Source: Ascarosepion bandense
Lineage: Eukaryota; Mollusca; Cephalopoda; Sepiida; Sepiidae
Length of the DNA: 64,000 bases
Reading direction: 5' to 3'
NCBI GenBank assembly: GCA_037127315.1
Contig: JBBBDQ010000330.1
Location: 1,777,001-1,841,000, forward strand
The notes under the pieces are model-generated. The model did no database searches. It was not told where the DNA came from and worked only from the letters and a program-made list of their open reading frames with translations. The translations under genes and the position numbers were made by a program. This document shows, piece after piece, positions 1 to 10,955 of the stretch. Positions within the stretch are counted from its first letter, which is position 1. Every line of letters starts with the position of its first letter.

Positions 1-424
1 TGGAATATTTTTATTGAATGCGCATACGTGTTGGTACATACAAATAGCAGATTTATGTTCTGCGAATCCGGAACATTATAATAAGGAATAGCAAATAAAT
101 TTATTGCCATATACATACAGGTTGCAAATATTATAAAAAAAATTATCGACTACGATCAGTACGTTGCGTAAGGAGCTCGTGAATTTTCACACACAGAACT
201 GTCCAAAAAGTTGTCGTGAGATGAATGCTTATAAGCCGTTCCCAGTCTGCTAGAGAAGAAATTACGGTTGCATCTACCTAGCATATACAGGATGTGGTAG
301 AACCCCCCACCACATATTGATAAAACATGAACTTCATTGCCACTAATGTCTTACCACTATGTGGGAAATATTTCTGGGATGTATATTCTGCCGCACCCTC
401 CCTCTCTGTGTGTGTATTAGTTAC
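1..424. other. Non-coding, no feature recognised
   Basis: AT-rich sequence with no convincing ORF, exon or repeat end. The first long repeat copy begins after it. Confidence 0.4.
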
Positions 425-1227
425 GGCCACTCATTTTCGATAACTAACTTTTAAATTGAAGTTTTAAAAATAAAAGTTTTCTTGTAGTTTTAATTGAAAG
501 CTAAATGATTAAATTTACCATTTCCAGTAAGCAAAATATTCTGGTGTATTTCAAAAAGAAATTATATTGATTGGAATCTAAAATTCTTCAATTATTTTTT
601 TTAATTTTTCAAGATTTAGGTTATTTTTAAATAATCGACACATTTGTAAACAAAAGTTAATTCGCGGTTTAAAAAAAAATTGCAAAAATAAAAAATATAC
701 ATATGTGACACATTATTTTTGGGAAAACAAGTAAATTTAATGTTACATTAATCTGATTTACACAAGTATACTGATTTATAGCAGGAAATTTAGAATAAAA
801 CTATTTCTGAAACATAGAGTTGAACTTTCTGCCCTGTCCCCCGTATTTGAAATGTGATGACAGCTTGACAGATGCCAGATAGGATAAGTGTATGGCGATA
901 ACAAGTGACATAATTGTAAAAAAAAGATTCCAGTAAGCGGAAGAAACCGCGAAACACATGGCTTTTTGATGTACACATGGAAATTATCATACAAAAAACT
1001 TCAAATACATCAAATAAAGAAAAAAAATTATTTTAAAAATACGAAGGTACGATGATCTGTATTAAATTTTTCAATTTTCGATTAGTGAATGTAATCTTGA
1101 CAGATGCGAAATAAATGTATGGCGATCACAAGTGACATAATTGTACAAATATTTTCCTGTAAGGGGAAGAAACCCTAAAGCATATGACCTTTTAATGTCC
1201 ACATAGAAAATTACCATACAAAAAAAC

Positions 1228-1301
<74 letters not shown>

Positions 1302-2165
1302 TCAAAAATATGAAAGCCCGACGATTTGTATTAAACTTTTCAATTTTCGTTTAGTAAATATAATTTTCACTTAATAAGTTAATAAGCTAACGACAAAAAA
1401 CTTTTAAGTATTTTAAAAATATTTTTGAAACTTTATAAATTGTTACAATTAAAAAGAATGAAAACAATTATTTTAAAATTTCATTATTAATCGAAAATTT
1501 TCTTTTCTTCAGACTATAATGATCATAATATATATATTTGTTAAAGCAATTAAAAGCTTATCAAATTGAATAATGTCATAGTTTTATTGCATTTTTTATT
1601 TTACTATTTGGAGAAGATTTTCGGAATTAAAGGCAAAATGTATAAAAAAAATAATAGATGATTTACTTTTCCTAATGAATCCTGCGATTAACTAATAAAA
1701 TCAATTTTCCCAACAAAATTTAATTTTTTAAAATTTCATGACTTTACGTGTGTGTGTGTGTGGGGGGGGGGTAACAGATGTAAAAAATATATTTTAACAA
1801 GATTTTTTAAAGATTATAATTCAAAAGATAATTTAATTCATTTGTGAATAAGTCCTGAAAGTTTCATTAAAATTATTTGATTTTTGCAAGAATTTCCAAT
1901 TTATGTATTTGTGATCGGAAAAAAAAACTTAGTTAAGTAATATTATGTTTTCCATTGTAAACTCTCGTGACGATTTAGTTACCCGCTAACTAAAATCAAA
2001 ACAAGATTTTTTATCAAAATTTAAACAGTTTAAAAAAAATAATTAAAAATACTTTGATCTTTCGTCTTAGTTATAACAAACCTTTTGATGAAAAAAGTTC
2101 GTTTTTATTAAGTTTGGGGCTTTTTTTTAGTCATACTGTGCTGTTTTTTTTTTCAGAGATTTAGC
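425..2165 (+). repeat. AT-rich long repeat family F, copy 1
   Basis: This 1.7-kb segment can be followed by eye, block by block, in two more copies at 9190-10955 and 10956-13985. Shared blocks include the stretch around 490-670 (TTGAAAGCTAA, CCAGTAAGCAAAATA), a block with CTTGACAGAT and CAAGTGACATAATTG, and a closing block that ends in T-runs followed by CAGAGA. Copy 1 also has an internal duplication: the CTTGACAGAT block appears near 860-1010 and again near 1095-1240. It has no long ORF; the short ones are chance or microsatellite-derived. The family is unidentified. Orientation is set arbitrarily by the plus strand. Confidence 0.75.
1230..1299. repeat. (CA)n microsatellite
   Basis: About 35 perfect CA units inside long repeat copy 1. 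Read on the minus strand it gives an artefactual poly-Cys-Val ORF. Confidence 0.97.
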
Positions 2166-2176
2166 GGAGATACCGA

Positions 2177-2222
2177 GTGTATGTATGTGTGTGTGTGTGT
2201 GTGTGTGTGTATATACATATAT
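2177..2222. repeat. (TG)n/(TA)n microsatellite
   Basis: TG units pass into ATATAC units just after the end of long repeat copy 1. Confidence 0.9.
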
Positions 2223-2955
2223 ATGTAACGCCTGTTTATTTTTTTATATTTTTCGGTTTCTTGTCGTTGGCTAATGTGACTACACTATGGGCGTACAAAA
2301 TTGGTGTCGGTTAATTTCAATTATATATATATACTCACACACAGAGGGTGCTATAGGTAAATTGTCACCATTTTATATATTTAATTTCACGCATGCGTGT
2401 TGTTTTTGATTTTGTCGACTGCTCAGTATAGTAGGGTCAGTTCGGCACCGTCTGTGAGAAAATACCACCATAACGGAATTTATTCTGCCAGAAATTTGGA
2501 AAAGGCACTTGTCATTCGCGCAAGAAGCTCAAATACGAACATTTCAGAGTGTTTGTGTGTTAATCTGAAGACAGTGAAGAGGATTTAAGAAAAGTTGAAT
2601 GAGTCTAATATCGATTATGAAGGTATCACAGCTCGGAAAACTCACTGTGATCATTCTGATAAGAAAAAAACTCCCAAATTTGTTGGTGAGGACATCAGTC
2701 TCAACACGGGAGCCCCTTATCAGGCGCCTTGACGATGCAGTACTGCATTGGATCAAGAGGGTAGCTGTTGGAAGACCCTATGTCTGGCAATAGGACTCTG
2801 CACCATGCCACACAAGCAGGAGAATACAGTCATGGTTGTCAGTCAATTTCTGCGACCACTTCATCTCTTACATCTGGCCACTTAACTCCGTCGACTGCAA
2901 CTCCTTTGATTATTATGTGTGCGGTGCAGTTATGCCAGAAGCCAACAAAACTGCG

Positions 2956-3473
2956 GTGATACCAGGAACCGGAAGCTTTCCCTCAGAGGTCCAGAAAGCA
3001 AATGACCAAAACTGGTCTTTGCGCATCTGGCTCCACGCAGATGTTCCGGCAGAAAACCAAAAATAAATAAATATCAAATTCCTTTTCGCGAGCTGACGTG
3101 AATTTTGTTTATCGTCCAATGGGAAACAAAAAATTAAATCCGGGTGTGAATTCCCAAATGACTTGTTTGGAGTTCCAAAGACAAAATAAAAGGAAACATC
3201 GCCAGTTGAGAAAAAACGAGAATAATTAGCACGTCTCTTGACCACGTCAAGCGATCACATCATGCTCGTCTCTCCTTTCTCTCTCATCTTCTTCTTCATT
3301 GTTCCTTGAGCCACTTACCCGATGGACATAGCGGAGACATCAAAGACATTTCTAACTGACAAACGCTCACAAATACATACGCACAAACTCTTTTCGGCAT
3401 TTACTGCTATGAACATTTTAACGACCTTTGTACCAACCAAAAGACATTACTTTTATTTGTAAAAAACCTTAAT

Positions 3474-3521
<48 letters not shown>

Positions 3522-3655
3522 TCTATACACAATTTGATTTTCTTGTTTTATACCCCCCTTATAGTGGGCTATCTACTAACAAGGCCAAATTCAGTTAATC
3601 TGTTTCAACACACAACTATACTTCACTAGAACGGATAACCCACTATAAAACTATT
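2956..3655. other. ~700-bp insertion inside the mariner relic
   Basis: The mariner coding sequence stops after an NKTA-like codon run and resumes at AACACAAAAGGTGAAC. The intervening DNA has no counterpart in the second mariner copy. It contains a (TA)n tract and a 14-bp inverted repeat (TATAGTGGGCTATC near 3560, its near-complement near 3636-3649). The nature of the insert is unknown; a solo LTR or a non-autonomous DNA element are both possible. Confidence 0.45.
3478..3515. repeat. (TA)n microsatellite
   Basis: Uninterrupted TA units within the insertion. Confidence 0.95.
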
Positions 3656-3911
3656 TGTAACACAAAAGGTGAACTAAAAGCAATGACTATAGCAGCATTC
3701 ACCAACTTAAACAACGAGACCGCCGAGAAAAGATACAGGTGATTCCGAAGTCGCCTGGAGGCCATGGTTGAAGCTAATGGCGATTTTATTGAATAAATTT
3801 ACTCTTTAGCATTTCAAGATGTTTTTGTGCAATTTTGGTAAATATATGTTAAAATGAAATATCAGTGTTAATATAATCTTAGCGTAATTTAGACAATTTA
3901 TCCATCACATC

Positions 3912-4697
3912 TTGTATATATACTCAAACTGTTGCATTATATAGTATTGAACTCTTTAGAAGTAAAAATAAAAATGAGCTCATCTCAAATGATTAAAAAG
4001 TCTTTTCAAGTCATCGAAACAAATTTTCGGTAAACTTTTATAAACAGAAACGAAACTCTGGAAACAAATAATGTCGGAAATTTTCTATGCAACAATAAAA
4101 AGGCTTAGTTTAGAGCTAAAGCATTCAGAGTTAGTAATTCTGTTACAGCACTCGATTCGTAAATTGAATCGTCTTATAATATGTGGTGATCATGACATTC
4201 AAATAATATTATACAGCAACAGATTAGGCAAACAAAAGTACCAACTTGTTGTGACCTTTGAAACTCATTTATTATGCATGAATCGGCTTATTATTACAAA
4301 AGGATATTAATAAAACTCATAAATAATGTTAATACGAATTATTTGCTTAATTTGGATTCCATTATTTTCAGTTACAGTTTCAACACAACCTCGCAACAAT
4401 TAACCGCAATTTCTTTTGAGGTCTTAGCACTCACTCCTCGGTGATAGCAGTCTAGAGATTATTACAATTCGAGAGGGAGCTCTTCTTATTGATCTGCTCC
4501 AAAACGCAACACACGGCATAGGAACAGGTTTGGGTTTGAGTTAAATGAAAGTCAGAAATCCGAAAAGTTAGGCAGAACTCTTCTAAATCCCTGGTTGTGT
4601 GGATGGAGCGCCGTCGTTGGTCTAAATATAGTTGCTCTCTTTATAATTGGCCCTGAGTCATGATAAAACTTGGAATCTCTGGACCTAGCCGTACTCA
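3912..4697. other. Non-coding, no feature recognised
   Basis: AT-rich. A 79-residue ORF at 4071-4310 has no recognisable motif or splice context and was not accepted as a gene. Confidence 0.4.
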
Positions 4698-4961
4698 TCA
4701 AATTCCAACCTTTTCTTCATTCTTCCGTGAAAAATGGTTTTGGCGCACTAGTCTTTGATTTAAAAAACCGTTTTGAGGGCCATTTACCTCAATAACTTTC
4801 TTGCGCATTGATCTTATTGGGTCTTCTGCAACTTTAGTTCTGATGCCATCAATAAAGTTTTGATTCCGTTTCTTTTTTACCCCACCGTTGTCCGGCTTCC
4901 TCTGAATGTTTTTACCCAGGCTCATATTCTTATTAACACTGTAGACCATACGCAGGGCCAC
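4698..4961 (-). pseudogene. Transposase N-terminal fragment (Tc1/mariner-like)
   Basis: An 87-residue reading frame contains IRTKVAEDPIRSMRKKV, which resembles the linker and second helix-turn-helix of Tc1/mariner-type transposases (pattern ...R.NP..S.RKMA...). It is basic (KKKRNQ) and has no catalytic domain. The downstream part in the minus direction does not continue the family. It is best read as a short transposase relic. A chance ORF cannot be excluded. Confidence 0.4.
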
Positions 4962-5090
4962 ACAAACTATGTTGGGGATGTTTTAAAAACACTTCACTCC
5001 AAGCAGAGCAGTATAGCCTCAACGGGTTACTGAAGTAAACATTATTAAGAAGAGAGAACAATAAAAGAAAAGGAATTAGGATGACAGAAG

Positions 5091-5580
5091 ATAAAGATTT
5101 ACATTGCATTTAAATTTTTGAAGATCATATTTAATAGGAAAGTAAGAATCAGAAATAGAGTTCCGTAAGTGAGAAGAGGGGCACCTCGACATGGTATAAC
5201 AAACTTGTCTCGCTAAAACTGAGTAGTGAGTTCGATTCTCATTGGAGGCTCCATACTTTCAGCCTTGTGCTACATCTAACCTGTGTTCAGAAAATCACCA
5301 TCGAGGAGTGAGAGAGAAAAAAACTTGTTAGCAGAGAACTTACATCTAGCAATTTCTACTGTTAAATTAAGAAGCCTTGCCGTTAATCTAGTACTGTGCT
5401 TAAATTCATAAAACCTAGAGGAAAGTTCACCAGAACAATTGCCATGAAAGTATTTATAGAAAAGGCACGGCGAAGCTACGTTATGGCGGTGGGAAAGTTA
5501 CTGAAGGCAAGAAACCAAGTCAGGAACGGTAACATTGCCAATAAAACGCAAGTGTTCTTGCGTGTGAGAAAATGAGAAAA
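5091..5580 (-). mobile_element. Non-LTR retrotransposon 3' region, relic A1
   Basis: This segment and 5590-5990 share ordered blocks: a TTTAAATTTTTGAAGATCA-type block, AGAACTTAC, TAATCTAGTACTG and GCCATGAAAGTATTTATAG. The minus strand encodes pieces of the reverse-transcriptase C-terminus. The pattern is the STRLA...F..FTV...RC...LWNSLP...NFDLQKFKC region typical of CR1/L2/Jockey-like LINEs, better preserved at 8673-8950 and 43395-43600. It is full of stops and split by a small SINE at 5178-5320. Confidence 0.6.
5178..5320 (+). mobile_element. Short tRNA-derived SINE inside LINE relic A1
   Basis: Compared with the related relics, which run directly from GAGAAG into AAACTGTTAGCA, this copy has about 145 extra bases. 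The insert starts with a tRNA-like head. GGTATAAC is a box-A-region remnant, CTTGTCTCG sits where an Asp-type anticodon arm would be, and GTGAGTTCGATTCTCAT is a good T-arm/box B with pairing stems. GTGAGAAG before and GTGAGAGA after look like a target-site duplication. Known: SINEs with tRNA heads are common in cephalopods. Inferred: a tRNA-Asp-like origin. Confidence 0.55.
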
Positions 5581-5589
5581 AGAAAAACA

Positions 5590-5990
5590 TTAAGATGAGC
5601 AATATAAGCAGTGAAGTTAAAATTCTTGAAGATCAAATTTGACTGGAAAGCAAGAAGGTGGAAGAGAGTTCTACAAGCGAGAAGAAACTGTTAGCATAGA
5701 ACTTACTGTTACATCTAACCATTCCAATTGTAAAATGATGAAACCTAACTGCTAATCTAGTACTGCACTTACTTTCTAAAGTCTAGGTACCAAATAGGAA
5801 AAGTCATCACAACAATTACCTGGAAAATATTTATATAAAAGGCACAAGGAAGATATGTTACAGTAGTCGGAAAATGACTTAAGCCAAGATGTCAGAACCG
5901 ATAACATTGCAGATTCTTATATAGATTTTTATCAGGAATTTCTAAATGCATAGTAGAAGCACCAGACAAGATGTGACAGTAATATTAAAT
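5590..5990 (-). mobile_element. Non-LTR retrotransposon 3' region, relic A2
   Basis: On the minus strand the segment reads through a degenerate LINE RT C-terminal third: SGASTMHLEILDK near 5950, ICNVIGSD, then STRLAVRFHHFT and the LWNSLP-equivalent (LVELSS after a frameshift). It is the same family and orientation as 5091-5580 and 26815-27215. It has several stops and frameshifts. Confidence 0.6.
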
Positions 5991-6011
5991 GCGTTAGATT
6001 TAATTTGTGCA

Positions 6012-6012
<1 letters not shown>

Positions 6013-6063
<51 letters not shown>
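6013..6063. repeat. (AT)n microsatellite
   Basis: About 25 AT units. Confidence 0.97.
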
Positions 6064-6064
<1 letters not shown>

Positions 6065-6261
6065 TTACCGTTCGTCCTTCTGTAGAGCAATTTGCTATAT
6101 TTCTTAAAAATAGGTTTTTCTTTATAGCTGACAATATGGTCTTTGTTCTGCATTTGTTTTCACATGATTTAGTGTACTAGTTGGTGAGAAGTTTTGCTTG
6201 AATTTTATTACAAGTTTTGCTTCCCCATTCTGTATATTATTTATATCATTATCTTTGCTAG

Positions 6262-6428
6262 ATTCTGTCGACCTCACTATCACGCCGTCCACTGTGCCAT
6301 GCTGTGGTAAGCAGAAAGTTAAATTTTTCTGCAGCGATAATCGCTTTGCCGACAGAATCCATTCCATTACATTCACACGAAATGGTAAAGATGTTCTGAA
6401 GATCACGCCACCAAGGAATGCTGATTGG
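6262..6428 (+). CDS. Ig-like domain gene, exon encoding the N-terminal half of the domain
   Basis: Seen: a splice acceptor (ATCTTTGCTAG) ends at 6261 and a strong donor (GG|GTAAGTAA) follows 6428. The 167-nt exon starts with two bases of a split codon (phase 1) and ends in phase 0. It encodes SVDLTITPSTVPCCGKQKVK followed by FFCSDN, then a predicted strand region SITFTRNGKDVLKITPP and ADW. KFFC fits the B-strand cysteine of an Ig V-type fold; the usual strand-C Trp is not evident. The next exon (14161) also starts in phase 0 and supplies the F-strand cysteine. Inferred: part of a secreted or membrane-anchored Ig-superfamily protein of unknown ligand. The reading frame continues into the intron to 6608, but that part is intronic by the splice signals. 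Confidence 0.65.
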
Positions 6429-7249
6429 GTAAGTAACGAATTGACACTATTTTTTCTAACTTTCATTTATTGGAAAAGACTTAAAAATAAAAAAGAAAAT
6501 ACCAGCAACCATTTACGCTTGTCTGTAATATTAGGAATGGTTGCTTTTTTACGGCTTATCATCCCTTTTGTGGGTTATTTAAAGTCGAACCATTTGGGAT
6601 TCAAATAATATTTTTGTGAGTGAATATTGCATTAACAATCTCTTGAGAATAAAATGTTTTTTCCAGATACGACTCATACTATTTGCTCCATAACTGGGGG
6701 AGATGAATCTAAAATACTAGAAAAATATCTGATTGACTTCTGTTGACCATGTTTATTGTTCACCATCAGATGTCATTCACACGTGTGACACTATCATATA
6801 GACTTTTAAATAGAGTAAGATGAAGGAATGATTGAAAAAGAGTCATAAAACCGAAATATCTATGACGATTTTTAAAGGCCACTGAAGTGAAAGCGGTTGA
6901 TTTTAACGTCTGGGAAACAGTTGTCTTGAAGTTTCTTCTCAGTTTATATGTCCGCACAAATAAATACCTAAATTATTATTCTTGCTATTTAAAAAATCAT
7001 ACAGGTATTAAATAAAAATGAAACCATCAATTGTTTTAAAACTTTATCAAAATGTGATTCGATAACTAATGTCTGTTTCGTATTAAATGTTTCTAGTATT
7101 GCTGGATGTTCTACGTCTTTTAGATGAATAGATTTATTGGATTAAGTATATTTTGATACAAGGCCGCCAGATTGAGGTAAAGAGTTAACTTATGACCTGA
7201 AAAACTAGTTTGTTATTCATTGATATATTTTCCCATCAATCTTCTACTC
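6429..7249. other. Intron DNA, no element recognised
   Basis: Start of the 7.7-kb intron between the two Ig-domain exons. No ORF or repeat end was recognised. Confidence 0.4.
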
Positions 7250-7565
7250 CTGTTCACACTCCGCCGCGGTCTATTGAACGGGAGTAGAGGTTTTATAATT
7301 TGTTTCCGTTTTAGAATTGGGTTTCCGGTTTCTTCTAAATTCTACTTCAACGCCATACTTCTAAAGTTTCTGCCTAAACGCTTAAATTTTTACTATTTAT
7401 TTATTTATTTATTTATTTATTATTGTTTTCACAATAGAAGTAGGTACGTGAATCTATCGTCCGGTTCGCCCTTTTCCCCGGTCTTTTCAACAGGAGTAGC
7501 CGTTTATTCCTTGTTTCCTGTTCAGGGTTGGGTTTCCGATTTCTTCTAATTCTATTCTACTCTAT
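7250..7565 (+). repeat. Degenerate SINE family B, two partial units
   Basis: Two successive blocks (CTATTGAACGGGAGTAGAGG...TTTGTTTCC near 7270, and CAACAGGAGTAG...CTTGTTTCCTGTTCAGG near 7490) match, in order, the minus strand of the repeat at 15421-15870 (CTATTGAACAGGTGAAGAGG, CTTGTTTCCTGTTTAGG). They are older, with many substitutions, and lie in the opposite orientation to the other multi-unit copies. Confidence 0.5.
7388..7421. repeat. (TTTA)n microsatellite
   Basis: About eight TTTA units between the two degenerate SINE units. Confidence 0.9.
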
Positions 7566-7929
7566 ACTTCTAACGTCTTCGCTTACACTCTGAAAGTTGC
7601 ACTATTATTGAGTTTCAGGTTCTTTCAAAAGACTTTTCCTTCTATTTCACATCTAGTAGCTCCTTGCGTCTTAGTAGCATTAACACTTTGATGGGGTGAA
7701 TTTATTTAAAAAAAATGAAACTGCAAGTTTTTTTTTTGTTACGAAGCCAGTCTTCCGTTATTTTTAGTTTTTGATCTGAATTCAATTTCATCTTAATTTT
7801 TTATTTTGTTTACTAATAATTTATCCCGACCGACAATCTACAGCAATGTGTTGACTTAAAGTTTATCCTTTTATTTCTGATTCGGTAATGTCTATTTATT
7901 GCTGTAGATTGACGACTAGAGGAAAGTTA

Positions 7930-7966
<37 letters not shown>
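7930..7966. repeat. (AT)n microsatellite
   Basis: About 18 AT units in the intron. Confidence 0.95.
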
Positions 7967-7967
<1 letters not shown>

Positions 7968-8330
7968 AAAAAACATAAAAACCAGCTTAGAAATTATGAT
8001 GAAAATAAATACTAGTCAAAAATTAATAATAATTGTTGACACTGTTTCATTGAATAAAAAAAGATGATGAAAGAAAGAAAAAAGATCTCCAGAATCTATT
8101 TTACATATTCGTGATGCTTAGAATACTGCTGCCAGATATGGTCTGGTGCCTCTGCTATTTACCTTGAGCTCCATGGTAAAATCCAAAGAAGAATCAGCAA
8201 TATTATCGGTCATGATCTGGCGGCTCGGCTTCAGTCTTTTGCCCACCGATGTGATGTTGTCTCTCTGTGTTTTTTCTATAGATACTTTCGTGTAAATTTT
8301 TCAGATGAGCTCTTCACTATAGTACCTAGT

Positions 8331-8672
8331 CAGTCAGTCAGTCAGTCAGTCAGTCAGTCAGTCAGTCAGTCAAGTGCCATACGTGATACACGCTTGGGCA
8401 ATCATATCTCGAAAGAGATATAACTGATTAAGCAAAAGATTATCCCGCAGTAGGTTGCCATTACTTTCTGCAGTAGGCTGGTTGCCAGCCAAGGCTATAG
8501 AACCCAATCTGTCCTTTTATTTAACCCATAACTGGAGGGAAGAGAAGGATTAATACCTTTCCCGAGGGTATTTGCGCATAAGTGAATGCAACGAATTCAA
8601 CTAGAATTCGAACTCGGTTTCCCGATTTCTCGCTCCGAGCCGATATTCACTGCTCCACGACCTTGACTTTTT
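8331..8672 (-). mobile_element. tRNA-derived SINE family C, near-complete, with (ACTG)n tail
   Basis: On the minus strand the element begins near 8672 with a tRNA-like head: TGGAGCAGTGA fits box A and CCGAGTTCGAATT fits box B. A conserved body follows (CTCGGGAAAGGTATT, TTGGCTGGCAACC, CTACTGCGGGATAATC, CAAGCGTGTATCACG). It ends in a (GACT)n tail, the plus-strand CAGT tract at 8331-8372. Six further copies or fragments in the window share this order. Known: tetranucleotide-tailed, tRNA-headed SINEs are typical of cephalopods; the exact named family is not claimed. Confidence 0.8.
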
Positions 8673-8950
8673 TTAAAAAATTTAAGCGCAGTACCAGACT
8701 GGCGTCAAGATTTCATCAATTTACAGTTGAGCTATCTAGATGTTTCTCGCACTTTTTACTTGTGGAACTCACTTCCGGATCTATGCTTTCCAACCAACTT
8801 TAATCTGGAAAAATTTAAATGCAATGTCAATTGTTATCTGCTGTTCTCCTGATTACTCTTTTCTCTTTCCGCTCATTATTAATGTTTCTGTTTCCAATTC
8901 TTCTACAATATGTAATCCTTATGTCTTTACTTCCCTGCATGGGGTTATAC
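8673..8950 (+). pseudogene. LINE reverse-transcriptase C-terminus, 3' fragment
   Basis: One frame gives STRLASRFHQFTVELSRC and the next frame gives LWNSLPDLCFPTNFNLEKFK. Together these are the C-terminal hallmark of CR1/L2/Jockey-like LINE polymerases (TRLA....FTV..... then LWNSLP...FP.NF.L..FK). A frameshift lies near 8745-8755. The SINE at 8331-8672 abuts it. It is a 5'-truncated, inactive remnant. Confidence 0.65.
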
Positions 8951-9189
8951 CGATCCCCAGTTACCCAAAAATTCGTCATAAATTAATAATAAATGTTGAC
9001 AATGCTTCAACTAATAAAAAATGAAGATGAAATTAAATACTCGTCAAAAATTAATAATTGTTGACAATTCATCTAATAAAAAATAAAATGAAGACTAATA
9101 CTTCTGCAACTGATACAAGTAATGTAAAGATAAAAAAATGTTGCCAAGAACGATCGTGTAATGAAACGATGAATTAAATGTTTAGTTTG

Positions 9190-10955
9190 GTTTTCTGTAA
9201 AATAGGTATCTTCATCCGTTTTCGATACCTACGATTTAAATAAATTTTAATAAATAAAAAAGCTTTCTTGAAGCGAAGCTTTCGATTTAGCTTTAATTGA
9301 AAGCTAAGAGATTAAATTTATTAATTCCAGTAAGCAAAATACTCTGTTGTATTTCAAACCGAAATTGTATTAATTGGAATTTAAAATTTTTCAGATTAAA
9401 AAAAATTCAATTTCTCGGTCATTTTTGGTCGATCGGCACATTTTGTAAACAAAAGCCAATTCTCGGTTTTAAAAAAACCTTGCACAAATTAAATATACCT
9501 CGCTGACGCGTTATTTTATTAAAATTAGCAACTTTAAGCTTACCTTAATATGATTTGAAATAGGTTTTACTAGCTTACTGCCTGAAATGTACTAGAAAAG
9601 CCTTATTGTCAGTATTATGTGAGGTGATAATTGACAGGACACACGAAAGCCGTCAAAAAATGTTAGTTTGACTTCATAGCCTTAAGTTTGAAGATGTTTT
9701 CTGAAAAATAAATATCAAAATAATATAAAACTTTGTTTTAAAATAATTTTACAATTTAATAACAGAGAATGAAATTATATAACATGACAGAGGTAACTCA
9801 ATAATTTATGAAATGTTATAGCATATATTAATTTAATATTATACTTTTTTTAAACAAAATTAGGAAACTAGGAATTAAAAATATAAAACTTGCTTTAAAT
9901 GTTGAAAGGATGATTTGCAAAGCTCGTTGAATGTTGAAACGTAGGGCACAGGGATTACGGAAGCGAAATGAAAGTATTGTACCCTGCCGAAAAATTTATA
10001 TATTTTTTTTCCTGTAAGGAGTGCAACCTTTGAAATACGTGACCTTTTAATGATATAGCACTTTCGGCTACCCTTAAAAGAAAAAAACATACGGGTCATC
10101 GGTATGCACACACAAAAAATGTTTTAATTGTTTTAAAAATCTTATGGCTAGAATATCTGTATTAAGCTTTTCAATTTTCGATTACTAAACATAGTCTTCA
10201 CGTATTAACCTAATAACCTAAAGAAAACGATGACTGGAAAAAATCTGAAAAGATTTTTGAAACTTTATAAATTATTATAATTAAAAATAATAAAAATGAA
10301 AACAATTGTTGTAAAAATTCATTATTCATCAAAAAAAAAAAAAAAAAAATTCTTCAGACTATGATATCCTTAATATTGTTTATAAATACAATTAAAAGTT
10401 TATCTAAACAAAAAATGGCATAGTGTTATTGCATTTTTGATTTCACAATTCGGAGTAAATTTTCTGGAAAAGGGCTAATTTAGAAAAGTTGATTAACATT
10501 CTCCAATGAATTCTGCATTTAATTAATAATTTCAGGAAATTAATTAGTGTATGTATGTATGTGTGGGGGTAACATATCTAAAAAATAATATTTTTTACCA
10601 AAATTTTCTAAATATCATGATTCCAAAAATGATTTTAATCATTTGTGAATAAGTCCTGAAAGTTTCATCAAAATCTGATCATTATTTGATTTTTGCAAGA
10701 ATTTCCAAATTAATGTGTTTTTCACCGGCAAAAAAGTGACTTGCGTAATATTACTTTTGCTGTAGCAAACCCATGTAAAACTGTATCACTCGCGGACGAA
10801 AGAAAACAAGAATTTTTACCAAAATTTCGAACGTGTTAGAAAGAATTAAAAAAAATAATTAAAAAACACTTTGATCTTTCATCTTGATAATATCATAAAC
10901 ATTTTGCTGATAAAACTTTGTTATAAGTTTGGGTCCTTTTTTCTTCACCTAGATA
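9190..10955 (+). repeat. AT-rich long repeat family F, copy 2
   Basis: It has the same block order as 425-2165: TTTTAATTGAAAGCTAA, CCAGTAAGCAAAATACTCTG, the CTGTAAGGAGTGCAACC block near 10012, TAAGTCCTGAAAGTTTCAT near 10650, and ending in the GGGTCCTTTTTTC block. It is head-to-tail with copy 3, whose first block starts right after. It is more diverged than copies 1 and 3 in the middle. No coding capacity is evident. Confidence 0.7.

Larger units (their letters stand above)
2397..3796 (+). pseudogene. Mariner-type transposase pseudogene
   Basis: Seen: an N-terminal part with a helix-turn-helix-like stretch (NTNISECLCVNLKTVKRI near 2535-2588), a catalytic-region trace (DSAPCHT-like, around 2795-2815), then a WPLNSVDCNSFDYYV segment near 2876-2920. 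The last corresponds to the conserved WPPNSPDLNPLDYYVW block around the third catalytic Asp of IS630/Tc1/mariner transposases. The C-terminus resumes after the insertion, at about 3657, with ELKA and RLEAMVEANGDFIE and a stop near 3796. The N-terminal 40 residues read in a different frame from the HTH part, several stops are present, and the block between HTH and the second catalytic Asp is missing. It cannot encode an active enzyme. The related copy at 16661-17502 supports the family. Confidence 0.75.
2346..3911 (+). mobile_element. Mariner-family DNA transposon, broken copy 1
   Basis: The left end (GGTAAATTGTC near 2355) and the right end (GACAATTTATCCATCACA near 3890) form imperfect inverted repeats. 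They match the ends of the minus-strand relic at 16661-17502. Between them lie pieces of a mariner-type transposase in the right order. The element is broken by frameshifts, an internal coding deletion and an insertion of about 700 bp (roughly 2956-3655). The family call rests on the transposase motifs and on the two copies sharing ends. Confidence 0.75.

Noticed and set aside
1071..1298. ORF with long Cys-Val repeats
   Set aside because: It is the translation of the (CA)n microsatellite plus part of repeat F.
2913..3245. 110-residue minus-strand ORF
   Set aside because: It lies opposite the mariner relic and its insertion, with no motif and no splice or promoter context.
5230..5262. Functional tRNA gene
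   Set aside because: The acceptor stem does not pair well and the sequence continues into a SINE body with duplication-like flanks.
8331..8372. Regular CAGT array, first thought of as a possible CRISPR-like or satellite array
   Set aside because: It is the tetranucleotide tail of a tRNA-derived SINE; units are 4 bp with no spacers.
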